Below, piece by piece: positions 1 to 12,105 of a stretch of 64,000 bases of DNA (position 1 is its first letter; each line of letters opens with the position of its first letter). Under the pieces are notes generated by a model, which worked only from the letters and a program-made list of their open reading frames with translations, ran no database searches and was not told the origin of the DNA. Location of the stretch: the NCBI GenBank assembly GCA_024349245.1, contig JALDNG010000022.1, forward strand, positions 67,001-131,000, written 5' to 3'. A program made the position numbers and the translations under genes. The stretch is from Neodontobutis hainanensis (taxonomy: Eukaryota; Chordata; Actinopteri; Gobiiformes; Odontobutidae).

Positions 1-155
1 TCCTTAGCTTTGATTACTGTGCTAGGTTTTAACTTGACTAGTTTTTTGTGTACCTATGCTTTTTGTTATCTTGTGTTGTTGAAATTGCTTCCATTGTTTT
101 CCTCACCTGTAAGTCGCTTTGGATAAAAGCTAAATGACTAAATGTAAATGTAAAC
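1..155 (+). repeat. 3' tail of an L2-type LINE or tail-sharing SINE
   Basis: The segment matches the 3' end of the LINE remnant at about 1504-1662. Both share the stretch starting CTTAGCTTTGATTACTGTG, then AAGTCGCTTTGGATAAAAG, then an ATGTAAATGTAA end. The body of the element lies beyond the left edge of the window, so I cannot tell a LINE from a SINE here. A short deletion removes the GCGTCTG word seen in the other copy. Confidence 0.7.
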
Positions 156-880
156 CTTAAGAAGCTAGAAAAGAAGTTAACAGACCAGGAGAGCTGAAAA
201 TATAAGGATTTACAGAGTAAACAAGTTGCAAAAAAGGACTCCACAAATATGGCCATATTTGTTAAAGAAACTCTTCAAAGAAACGTACAAAAAAGGACTT
301 GATCTCAACCAAAGAAAAGGTTTCAGTAACAAGAACTCAAAAAACTGTCAATTTCTGTTATTTATTCATATTTATAAAATTTGTTTATTGTTTAATTTAA
401 ATAGGTTGCTCTCTTTACCCATTCCCCGACAATATTTACAATACATTATTTAATTTAAAACTTAATTGTTGTGTTTTCATTACTTAAAGAACAGTTATCC
501 TATCATTTTGCCTTGTATTAGGCTATACTTTTCAAAAATAAATACATTTAAACAATCATCTTGCACCCATTGTTTACTTAAAAGCGTTCACAGGCTCTTT
601 GAAATGGTTCGATTCACAACCAAACGATCCCTGTTGCAGGTCATATGGTTCAGAGAGAGCCTACTCTAATAAAAAACACTAGTGAGCTCAATAATAGTAA
701 CAGCACATTTTATTAATGTAACAGTGTTGTACTGGGAGAAACAGTAATCCATTTGATTATTTGTTACTGAAAAAAGTAATTAGTGATTAGTGATGCTATG
801 TCCATCTGACCTTCATCAGGGAAATAGCCACTACAACAAACAATGCACAAAGAAGGATCACAACAAAGAGTGATGATCAA
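156..880. other. Gene-free AT-rich stretch
   Basis: I see no coding exon, RNA gene or clear repeat. Short open frames here lack splice signals and have no recognisable protein character. Confidence 0.5.
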
Positions 881-1662
881 CTAAACTTCACAAGTCCTGT
901 TGCCAGCACCACCAGGTCCTGTAGATTCATCCTCTACAACATTAGGAAAATTAGACCTTTCCTATCGGAGCAAATCCTAGTCCAGGCTCTTGTCTTGTCC
1001 AAACTGGATTATTGCAATGCTCTTCTGGATGGACTCCCTGCTGCACAACCAAACCTCTGCAGCTGATCCAGAATGCAACGGCAAGAGTGTTCTTTAAAGA
1101 ACCGAAGAGAGCGTACGTAACTCCTCTCTTCATTAGGTTACACTGGCTCCCGGTTGATCCCGCATCAAGTTCAAAGCTATGCTCTTGGCCTACAAGACCA
1201 CTACTGGCTCCGCCCCCTCATATCTTCACTCACTGATACAGACCTATGTTCCTACCAGATCCCTGCGCTCTGCAAATGAACAACGTCTTGTAATACCATC
1301 ACAAAAAGGAAAATAAATCACTCTCACTTTCTCTGGATCTGTTCCACATTGGTGGAATGATCTACTGCTGCTACAAGATCAGCAGATTCTGTAGCCATCT
1401 TTAAAAAATGCTTGAAAACACATCACTTCTGTCAACACCTGACTGACAAACACTGAATTCTACTTCCTTTCTATCAATTCCTTCTCTAAAAAAAAAAAAA
1501 TCTTATCCTTAGCTTTGATTACTGTGCTAGGTTTTTAACAGACTAGTTTTTGTGCACTTATGTTTTTTGTTACCTTGTGTTGTTAAAATTGTTTCCATTG
1601 TTTTCCTCATTTGTAAGTCGCTTTGGATAAAAGCGTCTGCTAAATGACTAAATGTAAATGTA
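880..1662 (+). mobile_element. L2-type LINE remnant (3' end of the reverse transcriptase ORF plus tail)
   Basis: Translation in shifting + strand frames gives the conserved C-terminal region of fish L2-like LINEs: SKLDYCNALLDG, then LIQNATARV, then a LHWLPV motif, then AYKTTTGSAPSYL. In-frame stops and frameshifts show that it is dead. The 3' end is the simple-repeat tail AAGTCGCTTTGGATAAAAG...AAATGTAAATGTAA, shared with position 1-155 and with the SINE at 61551. The 5' part of the element is missing, as is usual for LINEs. The family name comes from recall; the orientation and the RT-end homology are clear. Confidence 0.8.
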
Positions 1663-1739
1663 ACAAAAAATGTACAATTAATAATAGATGCTGTAAAAGG
1701 AGAGATCCATAGCTGGCCATTTGTTTTAAATATTAAAAA

Positions 1740-2060
1740 TTTGGACAGGTTTTGTTCCTGGTCCTGGTCTTTATTGCTGGTGATCCAGCGATGCTGCTCC
1801 AACTGAAAAACGAGAAGCCCTTAACCCAATATTTAATACAACTATGTCCTGGTCTGGTCCTGGTGTGGGCCTGGTTCAAGCTTAGTCTTGGTCTGGTACT
1901 AGTCTTGTTTTGGTCTGGTTCTAATCTGGCCCTGATGGTAGTCTAGTCCTGGTCTGGTACTAGTCTTGTTCTGGTCTGGTGCTGGTCTGGCCCTGGTGCT
2001 AGTCTAGTTCTACGCTGGTCCTGGTCTCAGCTGGTCTATGATGGTTGTGCTGATGTGGTT
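1740..2060. repeat. Low-complexity CTGGT-rich repeat
   Basis: Irregular tandem words such as TCTGGTCCTGGT and CTGGTACTAGTCTTG fill this stretch. There is no fixed period. Similar CCTGGTCT words are scattered through 2360-3520 and recur inside the minisatellite unit at 11.15 kb. Confidence 0.7.
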
Positions 2061-2434
2061 CAGATTCAGATTCTGAGTCTGATCAGTGACTGCGTCGTCT
2101 CGACTGAAAACACAACTGATTTGTAATGCTGAGATTCTTGCAAAAGACACAAACTGAACAAATTAAATGAGGTAAATCCCCTCGATGTGTGAGGACAGCG
2201 CACTCTTTACTCAAAGGTGACATGGGTAGCCCCGGGGAGTAAGTTTTAATCCAGTCTCTCCACACAAGGTGAGCTCGTCCTCCTGTAGGTACGGATTGAA
2301 CTCTGCTCAACCACCGTGCCAACCAGAACCGGTAAACTAATGAGGTACACAGATTTCAGACACACAAACAGGACCTGGTCTTGACCTGGTCTAGACTAAT
2401 GTCAGGTCCACACCTGGTTTACACCTGGTCTTAC

Positions 2435-3118
2435 TCTTCTGACAGATGAAGCTAAACGTCACTGGTGGATAAATGCAGTCGTGGGTCTGCACCAGGTAGA
2501 GGATGGTTTCTAGGACCATGCAGCCTTCTCCTGAAGGATTCCCTGGTTTCCATCTGATCCAGGTTGCCTCAGAGCTGTCAATCCACTTCAACCAGTCCCG
2601 GTAAAGTCCGAGCCACCCGGGACCGGACATAATGCCTATCAGAGCCTGAGTCTGGTCAAAGACCAGCAGCAGGTTTGTAAGGTGAACCCTGCAGTGGTCT
2701 CGAGCCTCACTCCAGGTTTAAGGCTCCTTCACAAAAACAAAGTTTTGGACTGGCTTCAGATTCAACAGAGCAGGGTTTAGATGGACTTGAACAGGTTTTA
2801 CATGGATCTGACCTGGTTTTATCAGTATTAGATCAGTATTCTTATCTCAGTAGCAGTTGAAGAACAGTCACTCGCTGCAGTTGTAGGTGTTCCAGTTTCC
2901 TGAAGTGAACATTGTGACACAGTTCTTATAACCGTCATTGTTGTCAGGTTTACCGCTGGCTCACTAAGTAAAACCAGGTCTGGACTCGTTCAAGAGTCCA
3001 ATCCACCATCCATTGGGATCAAAGGTCTGACAATGCCTTTGTCAGAGCCTTGTAGTCCTCATCAGTCTCTACAGCTTCCAGGTCATTGTAGTGAGTCCTG
3101 CAGTAAGTCCTGGCACCC
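2435..3118 (-). pseudogene. Decayed C-type lectin-domain gene, at least two domains
   Basis: Minus-strand translation of 2435-2688 gives an open exon with an AG acceptor (CTGCAG) and a GTAAGA donor. It encodes the second half of a C-type lectin domain: WLGLYRDWLKW, then WIRWKPGNPSGEGC, then a cysteine near the end followed by FSFICQK. A second, upstream domain at 2868-3118 reads YCRTHYNDLEAVE, then WWIGLLNE, then GKPDNNDGYKNCVTM and NWNTYNCSE. That domain needs a frame change and has two adjacent in-frame stops after GFT. These features match secreted or membrane fish C-type lectins, in which WIGL and the WxxGxPxN loop are conserved. I infer a pseudogene because one domain is broken and no signal-peptide exon was found. 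The intact exon could still belong to a surviving gene model. Confidence 0.6.
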
Positions 3119-5397
3119 AGTCAGTGCAAAGAGGAACCCACAGGACCCCAAGACTAGGAACCAGAGAGATCTGGATTATGACTGGACCCTAAAGCTTTTA
3201 ACGGCATCAATTTTAATCCAGTTTTATAAACAAAGGGAACATGGTTCTAGCAGGATTTAATTAAAGGTTTTATCTGAGAAATCTGACAAAAAATCTGAGA
3301 AAAACTGTTCTGAATAATTCTGAATAAACCTCATTCAAAAGGAGAGTCAAACTTAAGAAAAGAATATTGGGAAATATAGTCATCTTCACAACCAGAACCA
3401 GTCCTGATCCAAGCCCTGTTAAACCTTGTCGAAATCTTGGTCTGCTCCCAGTTTTATCAGTCTAATACTGGTCTAGTTCTGGTCTGATCCTGGTCTAACC
3501 TGGTCTAATTTCGGTCACTAGAGCAGGACTAATCCTCAGTCTGGATTTGATGTAAAGCATATCTGATTCTTTGTATCAAGACTCCGGCTAAATGAGAGCA
3601 AGGCCCGGTCTGAGGCTGGAGCAGGGGGTCTAAGGTTAACCCCAGGTTTAGTGTCTCTTCAGGTAGATTTTTGTGAAATTTACCTGAACAAAAAAACTGC
3701 CCCAGAGTAGGTTTGGATCCAGAAACACTTCTGACTAATCAGGAAAAAGGAACACTTTTATTGCCTTATTATATGTAGTTATATGTCATCTTTAATGGGT
3801 TAATCTTGTCCTAACCTTCTTATTATAAGATTTTTTTTATTTTTGTACAATTCTTATTTTTTTATTCAGATTGCAGCACAGGTCCAAAACAGAGATACAG
3901 AAACGAAACAAAGCCCACAGCAGGTCCAGCAGTGGTTGATTACAACATGCCCACCAGCAAATAAAACCAGGATCCACAAAAATGAAAAGCACACTAAAAC
4001 TAAACAATAAATCAGTAGCACAAAGTTACCAGGCTACAATTACACAAAATGTAATTTTAACAAATCTGCGCACCAAAAATCTGATTTCACAAATTTTTAT
4101 TCTCTAACATTTTGTCAGTTGTGACATGGCAGCTCTGTTGTAGGCTATATTTAAGATGGAAATCTGGTAGTCAATTTTCTGAAGCAATCTGATGCGTTTT
4201 ATTTTTTTCTCTACTGTGAAAAGTTATCAGGCACAATGCCAAGGCCTATTCCCAGCAATAGAATTAACATTCCATCCATCCAAGAGATGAGGTGTAACAA
4301 CAGAAAGGTGGGCACAAATAAATATACATAATACATTATAACAATATATCTATACATTATAGCCTAGATATATTAGCAGTTCTTAGTTCTGATTTATTAT
4401 CACAAATCAGAAATTAAAAAATAAAATTCATTATTCAAATATCCTTATAGCCTAATAGAATATTCTTTTCTTTATTCTATTATTCTTTTTTTTAACAATT
4501 TACAACAATGCATTCATTTACACAAAGCTTATACTTACCATGGAACCAGCAGAAAGCAATGAGCCTCATTTTCAGAGTTATTTTTATCTTCATAATTGTT
4601 TTTATTTATGATTAAGTGTTACCTGCCACAGTGAATCCTGAAGGTGCTGCTACTGCTTCTGTCTCTGCCTCACACTCACCTTTATCTGCTCAGGTTAGTG
4701 CTCTGTAAAACTTTCACAACTGACGTCTCAAAGCTACGCTCAGAATTTACAGGACAACATTTTTAAACAAAGCCTTGTGCCCTATCCTCACAAATCCAAG
4801 TTAATTTCTGCTTTTAAAATAAACTTTGTCCTCCTGTTATGTAGTTTCACTTTATTTCCAAGTCTTCTGTGAGACTTGTGTCACACTGATTGGCCTTCCA
4901 CTCCAAAATGTACCCCCTATGTAAAAGGGCAGAGGGCAGTTATTTCACAAATACATTTGGCTTCACATTCTTCAGAGGATCATTAGGGTTGAATAAAATG
5001 GCTTCTACTGAGTGAGGATTTATTTTATTTTTTTATATAATGTACTACCTGCATAGTATTTCATCAGATTTGGGGTTCATGAAAACAACCACTTCATTGT
5101 AGACCTATTTACAGTGAAATACAGCCACTTTTATGAAGTTGAACCTTAAATACAATCACCTGAGAGAAAATGTGTTTCTCCATTATTTTTCCTTTTATAT
5201 GATAGTTTACTGTTGCCCTGAAATAGAATGTGGGCCAGCGAAACAGAACACTTTTAACACCTTTTTTATCATATCATGTTTGAGCTAAGAATGTTACAAT
5301 AGTAGTCAAGACTATTTTATTTACATAGCACAATTCATAGGCTAGATACTTCAGTGCAGAAATAAAAGACAAATTAAAAATAATTTGTACATGTCTT
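3119..5397. other. Gene-free stretch, AT-rich from about 3.7 kb
   Basis: CTGGTC-rich words continue to about 3520, followed by AT-rich single-copy-looking DNA. I found no exon pair with splice signals on either strand. Confidence 0.5.
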
Positions 5398-5556
5398 TAG
5401 TAGTAGGGGAAACAAGAGAACCTGCAGGAAACCTACACAAACATTCAGAGAACATGAAAAACTCCACGCAGAAAGGCCCGTCCCTGGCTGGGAATTGAAC
5501 CCAGGATCTACTTGCTGTGAGGTAGGAGGGCTAACCACTCTGCTGCTCAAATATTA
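5398..5556 (-). repeat. tRNA-derived SINE fragment
   Basis: Read on the minus strand it has the tRNA-like head AGAGTGGTTAGCCCTCCTAC and a B-box-like GGGTTCAATTCCC. A body with GTGGAGTTTTTCATGTTCTC follows. This layout is widespread in fish SINEs. A related body appears at 12.54-12.59 kb. Confidence 0.7.
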
Positions 5557-7371
5557 ATCAGGGTTCATGGAGCTGGAGCCTATCTTAGCAGCTTTGTGCC
5601 TGAGGCGGGGTACTACCCTGCAAGTGTTTCAGCTCCACTGATCTGTAGAGAGAGTTAGAGAAGCTCGAAACCCGGACAAGCTCACCAATATGTCAAGGAT
5701 AAATATCTTTTTGGTTTTGGTTTGGTTGGTTTAACAAAATCAAACTGAGAACCTTCTGATAGTCTGAGAACCTTTTTGGTTTGACAGTATCACAGTATTA
5801 TTGGTAAATGTACCATAACCAATTGTTTGAGTTGTTATCTTTTCCTAATGTTTCTCAATCAATAGACCAGTGTTTCTATACCTTTTAACTGCTAGATTTC
5901 CTCAAAAGGGTCATGTGATGTTATTGAAATGTGTCTTGTCAGCTGGTTTATACATGTTACAGTGCCCCCCTCTGACTTTTCTAGAACAACATCCCAGGTG
6001 TAAGACAGAATGTTCACCCCTTCCTCACGGTTTATTTTACCAGGTTCCAGGACAAGGGAGCATGCATCCTGTCTCACCTGGATCCTTGAGGTAGGATGAT
6101 AAAACATGTATATACCAGCTGACAAGGCATGCCACAGTAACAACCCGTGACCCTGGGATCCAGGGCAAGGCCCCAAAATATCAGGAAAATGTTTTAATTG
6201 ACTGATTCATTAGCAACAACTGGAAACTCTAATAACTTTTCTTCTGAAAAAGGAGTTTTTTGCCGTAGTCCCAACTGGATTTGGAAAAAGTTTAATATAT
6301 CAACTTGCTGTTGTCATGTCCGCTTTTTTGTGATGGGTTTATTCGGCATCTGTTTGTCATGACATGATCCCCCCCTGTGAAAAAGGCTGCTGCGGTCGCA
6401 TTTCCAGACTATTCTCTGTATAGAATAGCCAGAGAAATCGTTTGGTACCCAGGCTAAATAAAAATGTCCAAGCAAACAAAATCACTCAAGACTTTTTAAT
6501 AAAACTAATTAATTTGGGTTACAGAGTTAAGTAAAAGACAGAGTTTCTGAGCATATGGAACAAAGGTTTGTGTGTGCTTGTCCATTTAAACGGTTTCATT
6601 TAGCGGATATGATTGTTAGATAGCATGGTTACAAAGCACAAACAGTTCCTGAGGAGTGAACTTTGTATTGACCTGGGTGAGGTACAATCATTTCAGTAGG
6701 TGACAGTTCAGCAGCTGCCTTTTCAGTTTCTCTGTCAGCCAGGGCACAGACACTGACAGACAACCATTCACTCTCACATTAATTCACTAGGGTCAATTCA
6801 AATGTACATTTTCACTATTGTCTTTGGACAGTGGTAGGAAGCACCCATGGTAACACGGGGAGATCATACAGACTCTTCATAGAACGACAGTACGACCTTT
6901 ATGCTGTGAGGCACTAACCACATGTCACATGTTGTCTCAATCTCTTTTATATAAAACATGGAACAGCTGCACAAAATGTACTGCACCAAAACATGGCATT
7001 GTCTGAGAGGGTGTGAGAAGGAGGCTTGGTAGTAGGATTTCCCCTTCTGTTGTAGGACCACGGATAACTGGTTGGATTTAACTTCAAATACCTTTGACAG
7101 CATCATGTGATCATGGGCCAGCTGTTGATTTTTGACTCTGCATAGTTAAATGAACCAGGATACAATTTTTAAATGTTGTTCATAAGAACAACTCTTTAAG
7201 CCTTCGGTCTTGTGAAAGTTGCAGGATGTATGCACTTAGCTTTTGACACAGTGCATGCTTGAAAAAGATTTCCTTGCTCGTGGGCTTTGTGGAGAGAGTC
7301 TTATGACTTCATTGTTATGGTGTGCTCTGAGGAAGTGTTGTTTTCAGATGACTGGAGTCAGGGCTATAACC
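5557..7371. other. Gene-free stretch
   Basis: A short SINE-tail-like piece occurs at about 5575-5640. A minus-strand 80-codon ATG frame at 6864-7106 has no family features that I recognise and no neighbouring splice partner. Nothing else is supported. Confidence 0.4.
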
Positions 7372-7378
7372 TATAAAA
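7372..7378 (+). promoter_or_regulatory. TATA box of the coiled-coil gene
   Basis: TATAAAA lies about 190 bases before the ATG at 7564. A TATA box usually acts 25-32 bases downstream, so transcription would start near 7403-7410, giving a 5' untranslated leader of about 155 bases. Confidence 0.5.
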
Positions 7379-7563
7379 AGCCAAACATCAGCAGTAGTCA
7401 GCATCAAAGGAACAGAAGAAAGGACTAGAAGTTATTTAACTGAGTTTTTGGGACTTCACGGATGTTTTTATTCAGTGTGTTGGCTTTTCAGTAGCAGATG
7501 ACTCTTTTGAGTGATCACTTGGTTGTTCAGTAGAAGGTTAGCTCCTCAGATCCAGGACGCAAC

Positions 7564-8028
7564 ATGAGCAAGTTTAATGGCGAGCTGACTCCGAGGGAGC
7601 AGGAGTTACTAAAAATCCGCCGGGACAGCGACACTAAGGCTGCACAACTGGTCAAGATGGAGAAGATGTTAGAACAGACCAAAAGCCTGCTGGAAAAGAA
7701 GACCGAGTCTGGCTCAGAGAGCAAGGGCTTCACGGAGAACATGGGTCTGTATCAGTGTTATTCTTGTCTGTTCATGTTATGCATGTAGTTTGTGACATGT
7801 TTTCTTGCCCCCAGTAGAAGACTTGGAGGAGAAGGTCCGCTCCAGTAGAAGGTACAGAAGGAACTCTCTCCATCACACGCAGATGTTGGAGAGTCAGATG
7901 AAGACTGTCAAAGGCGAGCTGGTGGGCACGCTGGACCACCTTCAGGAGCTGAGGAACGTGCTGCGCCGCTCGCAGCAGAAGGCAGAAGAGCGTAAGGCCA
8001 CCATGGAGAAGTTGGCCGCTGGACTCAG
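7564..8028 (+). CDS. Unrecognised coiled-coil protein, two exons seen
   Basis: Exon 1 is 7564-7744 and starts at ATG in the context ACGCAACATGAGC. The donor is GG|GTCTGT. Exon 2 is 7815-8028, with acceptor CCCCAG and donor CAG|GTGAGG. Joining them changes ENM-G to ENMVEDLEEK and keeps the frame, giving about 131 residues. The protein is highly charged and helical. Heptad-like leucines and glutamates run through REQELLKIRRDSD and KMEKMLEQTKSLLEKK, with a second coil from SQMKTVKGELVGTLDHLQEL to RKATMEKLAAGLR. The small intron and conserved-looking sequence argue for a real gene. If the last donor is not used, a TGA follows at 8030-8032. Splicing to an acceptor at 10135 would add only two codons before a stop. 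I could not identify the family or find convincing further exons. Confidence 0.65.
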
Positions 8029-8032
8029 GTGA

Positions 8033-11000
8033 GGATCAGAACTGTTACAGAATCCTGCATCTCTGTTATCTTCGGATCTGAGCCCAGACTGTTCCATGAT
8101 GAGGCCTCACAAATTGATTTGTACTGGAAACTCAAGGTGCTGTGTTGCCCCTTGTGATGATCTATGATGTATGATGCCGTCTACTACTTGTTTAAAACGA
8201 TTAAAAAACAAAATATGATCATATGCAGTTTTGCAACGTATGTATGTGTGATACAGTATATTTACTCTATGGCATAGTCTTAATGTCTTATTCTATCAAT
8301 AACCAATGTTATTCATCCATTCATTGTCTTCTGCTTGGTCCCGTTAGGGGTCGCGGGACGGCCCGTGATACAACTTTTTCAAAAACTTCTATTCTTTAAT
8401 TCTTGTAAGCAGCAACAACTAGCCCCTTCCACCCCCTGCTTTTCTAACTCTTGACCTAAGTGTCAGACAATTGTCTCTGCCTCCTTAAATATTGTGTGAA
8501 TGTGTTGCCAATATTTGTCCATGTTTCACTTTGCATCTCTTTTCTCTATTTATGTTTTAGTTGTTTGCATTGTTTCTCTGTGTAAGCAGACATAAGCAGT
8601 GCTGGAATAGACACCGCCTCTTGCTTTTTTGCAGCCATTGATTCAATGTTGACAAGTCTGTGTAGACCAACATCTGAGTCCCATATTCAAGCTTGTGTGC
8701 ATGTGATTGGCCAAATCTTACTGTCATGCTCTGTAGCCTACATTCTATTAAAATAACTGATTAAGCCAAGATAATGTCTTAAGGGTTTTGTTTTTTTATT
8801 TTTCCTCACAGATCATTCCTATTACAGTAAACTATTAGGTAAATTAACGCTTTTTCCCAAAAAGAAAAGTTAGTTAACACAAACTAAACATGTAGGTGGA
8901 AAAGTATTACATAAAAAATAAAAAATAAATCCATGCCATGTCATATTAATAATGTTTATTTCAAGCTTCTCAACTTCCACAGATGGATGTTTACTTGCAT
9001 AACACATACAGACAATACCTCATTCACAAGTGATATGTATTTATGTACATATGTATTTGGCCTTTATATTTTTGTGGGCTTATGCTTTTACTACAAAACC
9101 CAAAAGTGGATTTTAGAAAAAAGGTAAGTTATTATTACTTTGTTCCACTAATTAGTTTGTTTTTAGAGTCACTTATTCCAAATGTTTAAATTGACTACAA
9201 CTAAATATGTAAGCTGCTTTAAGTACACCCGTACATTTTTTTTTTTACAATTCAAGTTAAGTAAACTGTAAAGTTGTACTCGGAGTAATTTTTATTCTTG
9301 TTATAAAATTTTTATTCTGTAAAATTAGGCTGTAAGCAGAAGTCCATTTACATAATTACTAAAAACAGCAACTTGGTTGATGTGATATATTAGAAAAAAA
9401 TGTCATATGGCATTGATTAAACAAAAAAAGAGGTGACACACAAGATTTAAACTGAAAAACTATATAACCCAAGCACTGATTAGTTTTTTACTTATTTAAA
9501 TTATATACATAACTTTTCACTCTAAGTTTATGTAAAATAAATTTGTGAAAATTTGAGAAATCCAAACAGTGAGTCACTTTTTCCAGGCATTCATTAGACT
9601 ATATAATACAGTTAAAGTAAGTTAAGACAGAGATGTGGGGTTAATAGCAGGCAGCCATATTGTCTGAATTTCAAACATTTAAAGTATCACTATTTTTTGC
9701 GGTATTACAATGTATGGTCTGTTGTATTGGGAAATGTAGTTCTTGTCTACAGTATATTCTGCAGGTATATGTGCTACAAATTTGTTTCAAATAGATGTGG
9801 TATTCAAACCAGTGTGCCAATGTGTTGCTAATACTGAATGTACATAAATATGTTCAATAACATTTGATTTGTTTATTATAATACATGTTAAACGTTAAGG
9901 ATTTGTTTTTGTAGAGTTTTATGTCTTTTTTGTCAGAAATGTAACACTGTCTTATTTATACTTTTATACTCCAAATCTCCACTGATGTCTATGATGCAGC
10001 CATTTGTCACATGTCTACATCTCAGTCGGTGACATGGCAGTCTTCAGTGTGTTTTGTCACTAGTCAAAACTAATGTTGAATTGTAGCTCCTGTAAACACA
10101 CCAGAGCAGAGTGTCCCGTGTTCATCCTCCCTCAGGGATCAATAAGCGTCTGTCTGCGGTGAGTCATCTGGAAAAGCTTTATTTGTGCTTTGCCTGTGGC
10201 GGAGACGTGATCCTGCCTTATTTAGCACAGTTTTCTCCATGCTGTGTCACATGCTTTGAGGAACAGGAGGATATATTCATCTACAATGACCTATTGTAAT
10301 AATAACATCATAACAAGGCAGAAGCGAAATGTTTGGCTTCCAAAAATGTGAAGCACTGAGAAGCTAAACTGCTATGATAACATGCCTCATTGGGCTAACA
10401 GCACCATCTAGTGTGTTCCACTTCCTTCAAAAATGCATGTGTTTCTGTTTGGTCGCCATTTTAAAATATCAGCTGTGAACCCTCGGTAGACTGTTTTTTT
10501 GCAGATAAACCCAACTAAATATATTGTTTTCTTTTTTGGTGCGAACTAAATGAAGCCCTGTGATCTGTAATGGAGAAAATGCATGAACACTCAAGTTAAA
10601 GTACAGTGCAGTGTCATCTGGAATTAATTGAAATATTTCCTCCACAATGTTTTATTCTGTGCAAGCCCTGTGTCTTCCCCCTGACTTTATTGGAATTTAA
10701 TGCACCCCAAAGACATCTGCAATAAATAAAAGCACTATGATTCTCTCTTGTGGCATTTCCTCCACCGATTTTGATTCCTGCCATGACACCAGCTGAAGTC
10801 TTCTTCTACATTGGGCGTGAGTTCAGAGGTCACACAGTTGACCCTGCTGTCCTAACAGTATTTAAGTAGCTATTTAAGCTGACTGATGGATAAGGATAGT
10901 CACGCCTACAGCACATTTCTGTGTGTTTGAAGCTGCCTCCAGGAAATTGATACAAACTAAAATATATAATTAGCTCGTGCAGTTTTAACCATACTGCAGC

Positions 11001-11145
11001 ATGGCACTATAAAACACAAGTCTGCACAGCAAACAGCACCCTTATTACATCCACAATTTAATCAACTCCTTTTCACTCAGTCTTCTCTCGGTCTTGGGCG
11101 TTAAGACCAACCAAGACCACAAATGGCATACACAATTTTGAACCT
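8033..11145. other. Gene-free AT-rich stretch after the coiled-coil exons
   Basis: A piece of a common fish repeat sits at about 8310-8365 (TCTTCTGCTTGGTCCCGTTAGGGGTCGCGG). The rest is AT-rich. Any further exons of the coiled-coil gene in this interval were not recognised. Confidence 0.4.
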
Positions 11146-11149
11146 GGTC

Positions 11150-12105
11150 TTAAATCGGACTAACTCTGTCTCCTTCACAAACACTGACCTACATGAGTCT
11201 GGACCTGGTCTAAGACCGGACTAACTCTGTCTCCTTCAAACACTGTCCTCCGTGAGTCTGGACCTGGTCTAAGACCGGACTAACTCTGTCTCCTTCACAA
11301 ACACTGTCCTCCGTGAATCTGGACCTGGTCTAAGACCGGACTAACTCTGTCTCCTTCACAAACACTGTCCTCCATGAGTCTGGACCTTGTCTAAGACTGG
11401 ACTAACTCTGTCTCCTTCAAACACTGTCCTCCATGAGTCTGGACCTGGTCTAAGACTGGACTAACTCTGTCTCCTTCACAAACACTGTCCTCCGTGAATC
11501 TGGACCTGGTCTAAGACCGGACTAACTCTGTCTCCTTCACAAACACTGTCCTCCATGAGTCTGGACCTTGTCTAAGACTGGACTAACTCTGTCTCCTTCA
11601 AACACTGTCCTCCATGAGTCTGGACCTGGTCTAAGACTGGACTAACTCTGTCTCCTTCAAACACTGTCCTCCATGAGTCTGGACCTGGTCTAAGACCGGA
11701 CTAACTCTGTCTCCTTCAAACACTGTCCTCCATGAGTCTGGACCTGGTCTAAGACCGGACTAACTCTGTCTCCTTCAAACACTGTCCTCCATGAGTCTGG
11801 ACCTGGTCTAAGACCGGACTAACTCTGTCTCCTTCAAACACTGACCTCCGTGAGTCTGGACCTGGTCTAAGACCGGACTAACTCTGTCTCCTTCAAACAC
11901 TGTCCTCCGTGAATCTGGACCTGGTCTAAGACTGGACTAACTCTGTCTCCTTCAAACACTGACCTCCGTGAGTCTGGACCTGGTCTAAGACCGGACTAAC
12001 TCTGTCTCCTTCAAACACTGTCCTCCATGAGTCTGGACCTGGTCTAAGACCGGACTAACTCTGTCTCCTTCAAACACTGTCCTCCATGAGTCTGGAGGTG
12101 GTTGA
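11150..12105. repeat. Minisatellite, 59/61-bp unit, about 16 copies
   Basis: The unit contains GTCTGGACCTGGTCTAAGAC, then CGGACTAACTCTGTCTCC, then TTCAAACACTGTCCTCCATG. Two length variants differ by TTCAAACACTG against TTCACAAACACTG. Copies are nearly identical, and variant sites (CCATGA/CCGTGA, GACCGG/GACTGG, CCTGGT/CCTTGT) show internal duplication. It lies between genes and has no open frame. Confidence 0.95.

Noticed and set aside
1012..1236. Plus-strand frame as a protein-coding gene
   Set aside because: It is reverse-transcriptase text from a broken LINE, not a host gene.
6864..7106. Minus-strand 80-codon ATG frame
   Set aside because: No recognisable domain, no splice context, no promoter signs, and surrounded by non-coding sequence.
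10111..10299. Sixty-two-codon frame with an AG acceptor-like start, considered as exon 3 of the coiled-coil gene
   Set aside because: Its open frame is out of phase with exon 2. In the correct phase there is a stop after two codons.
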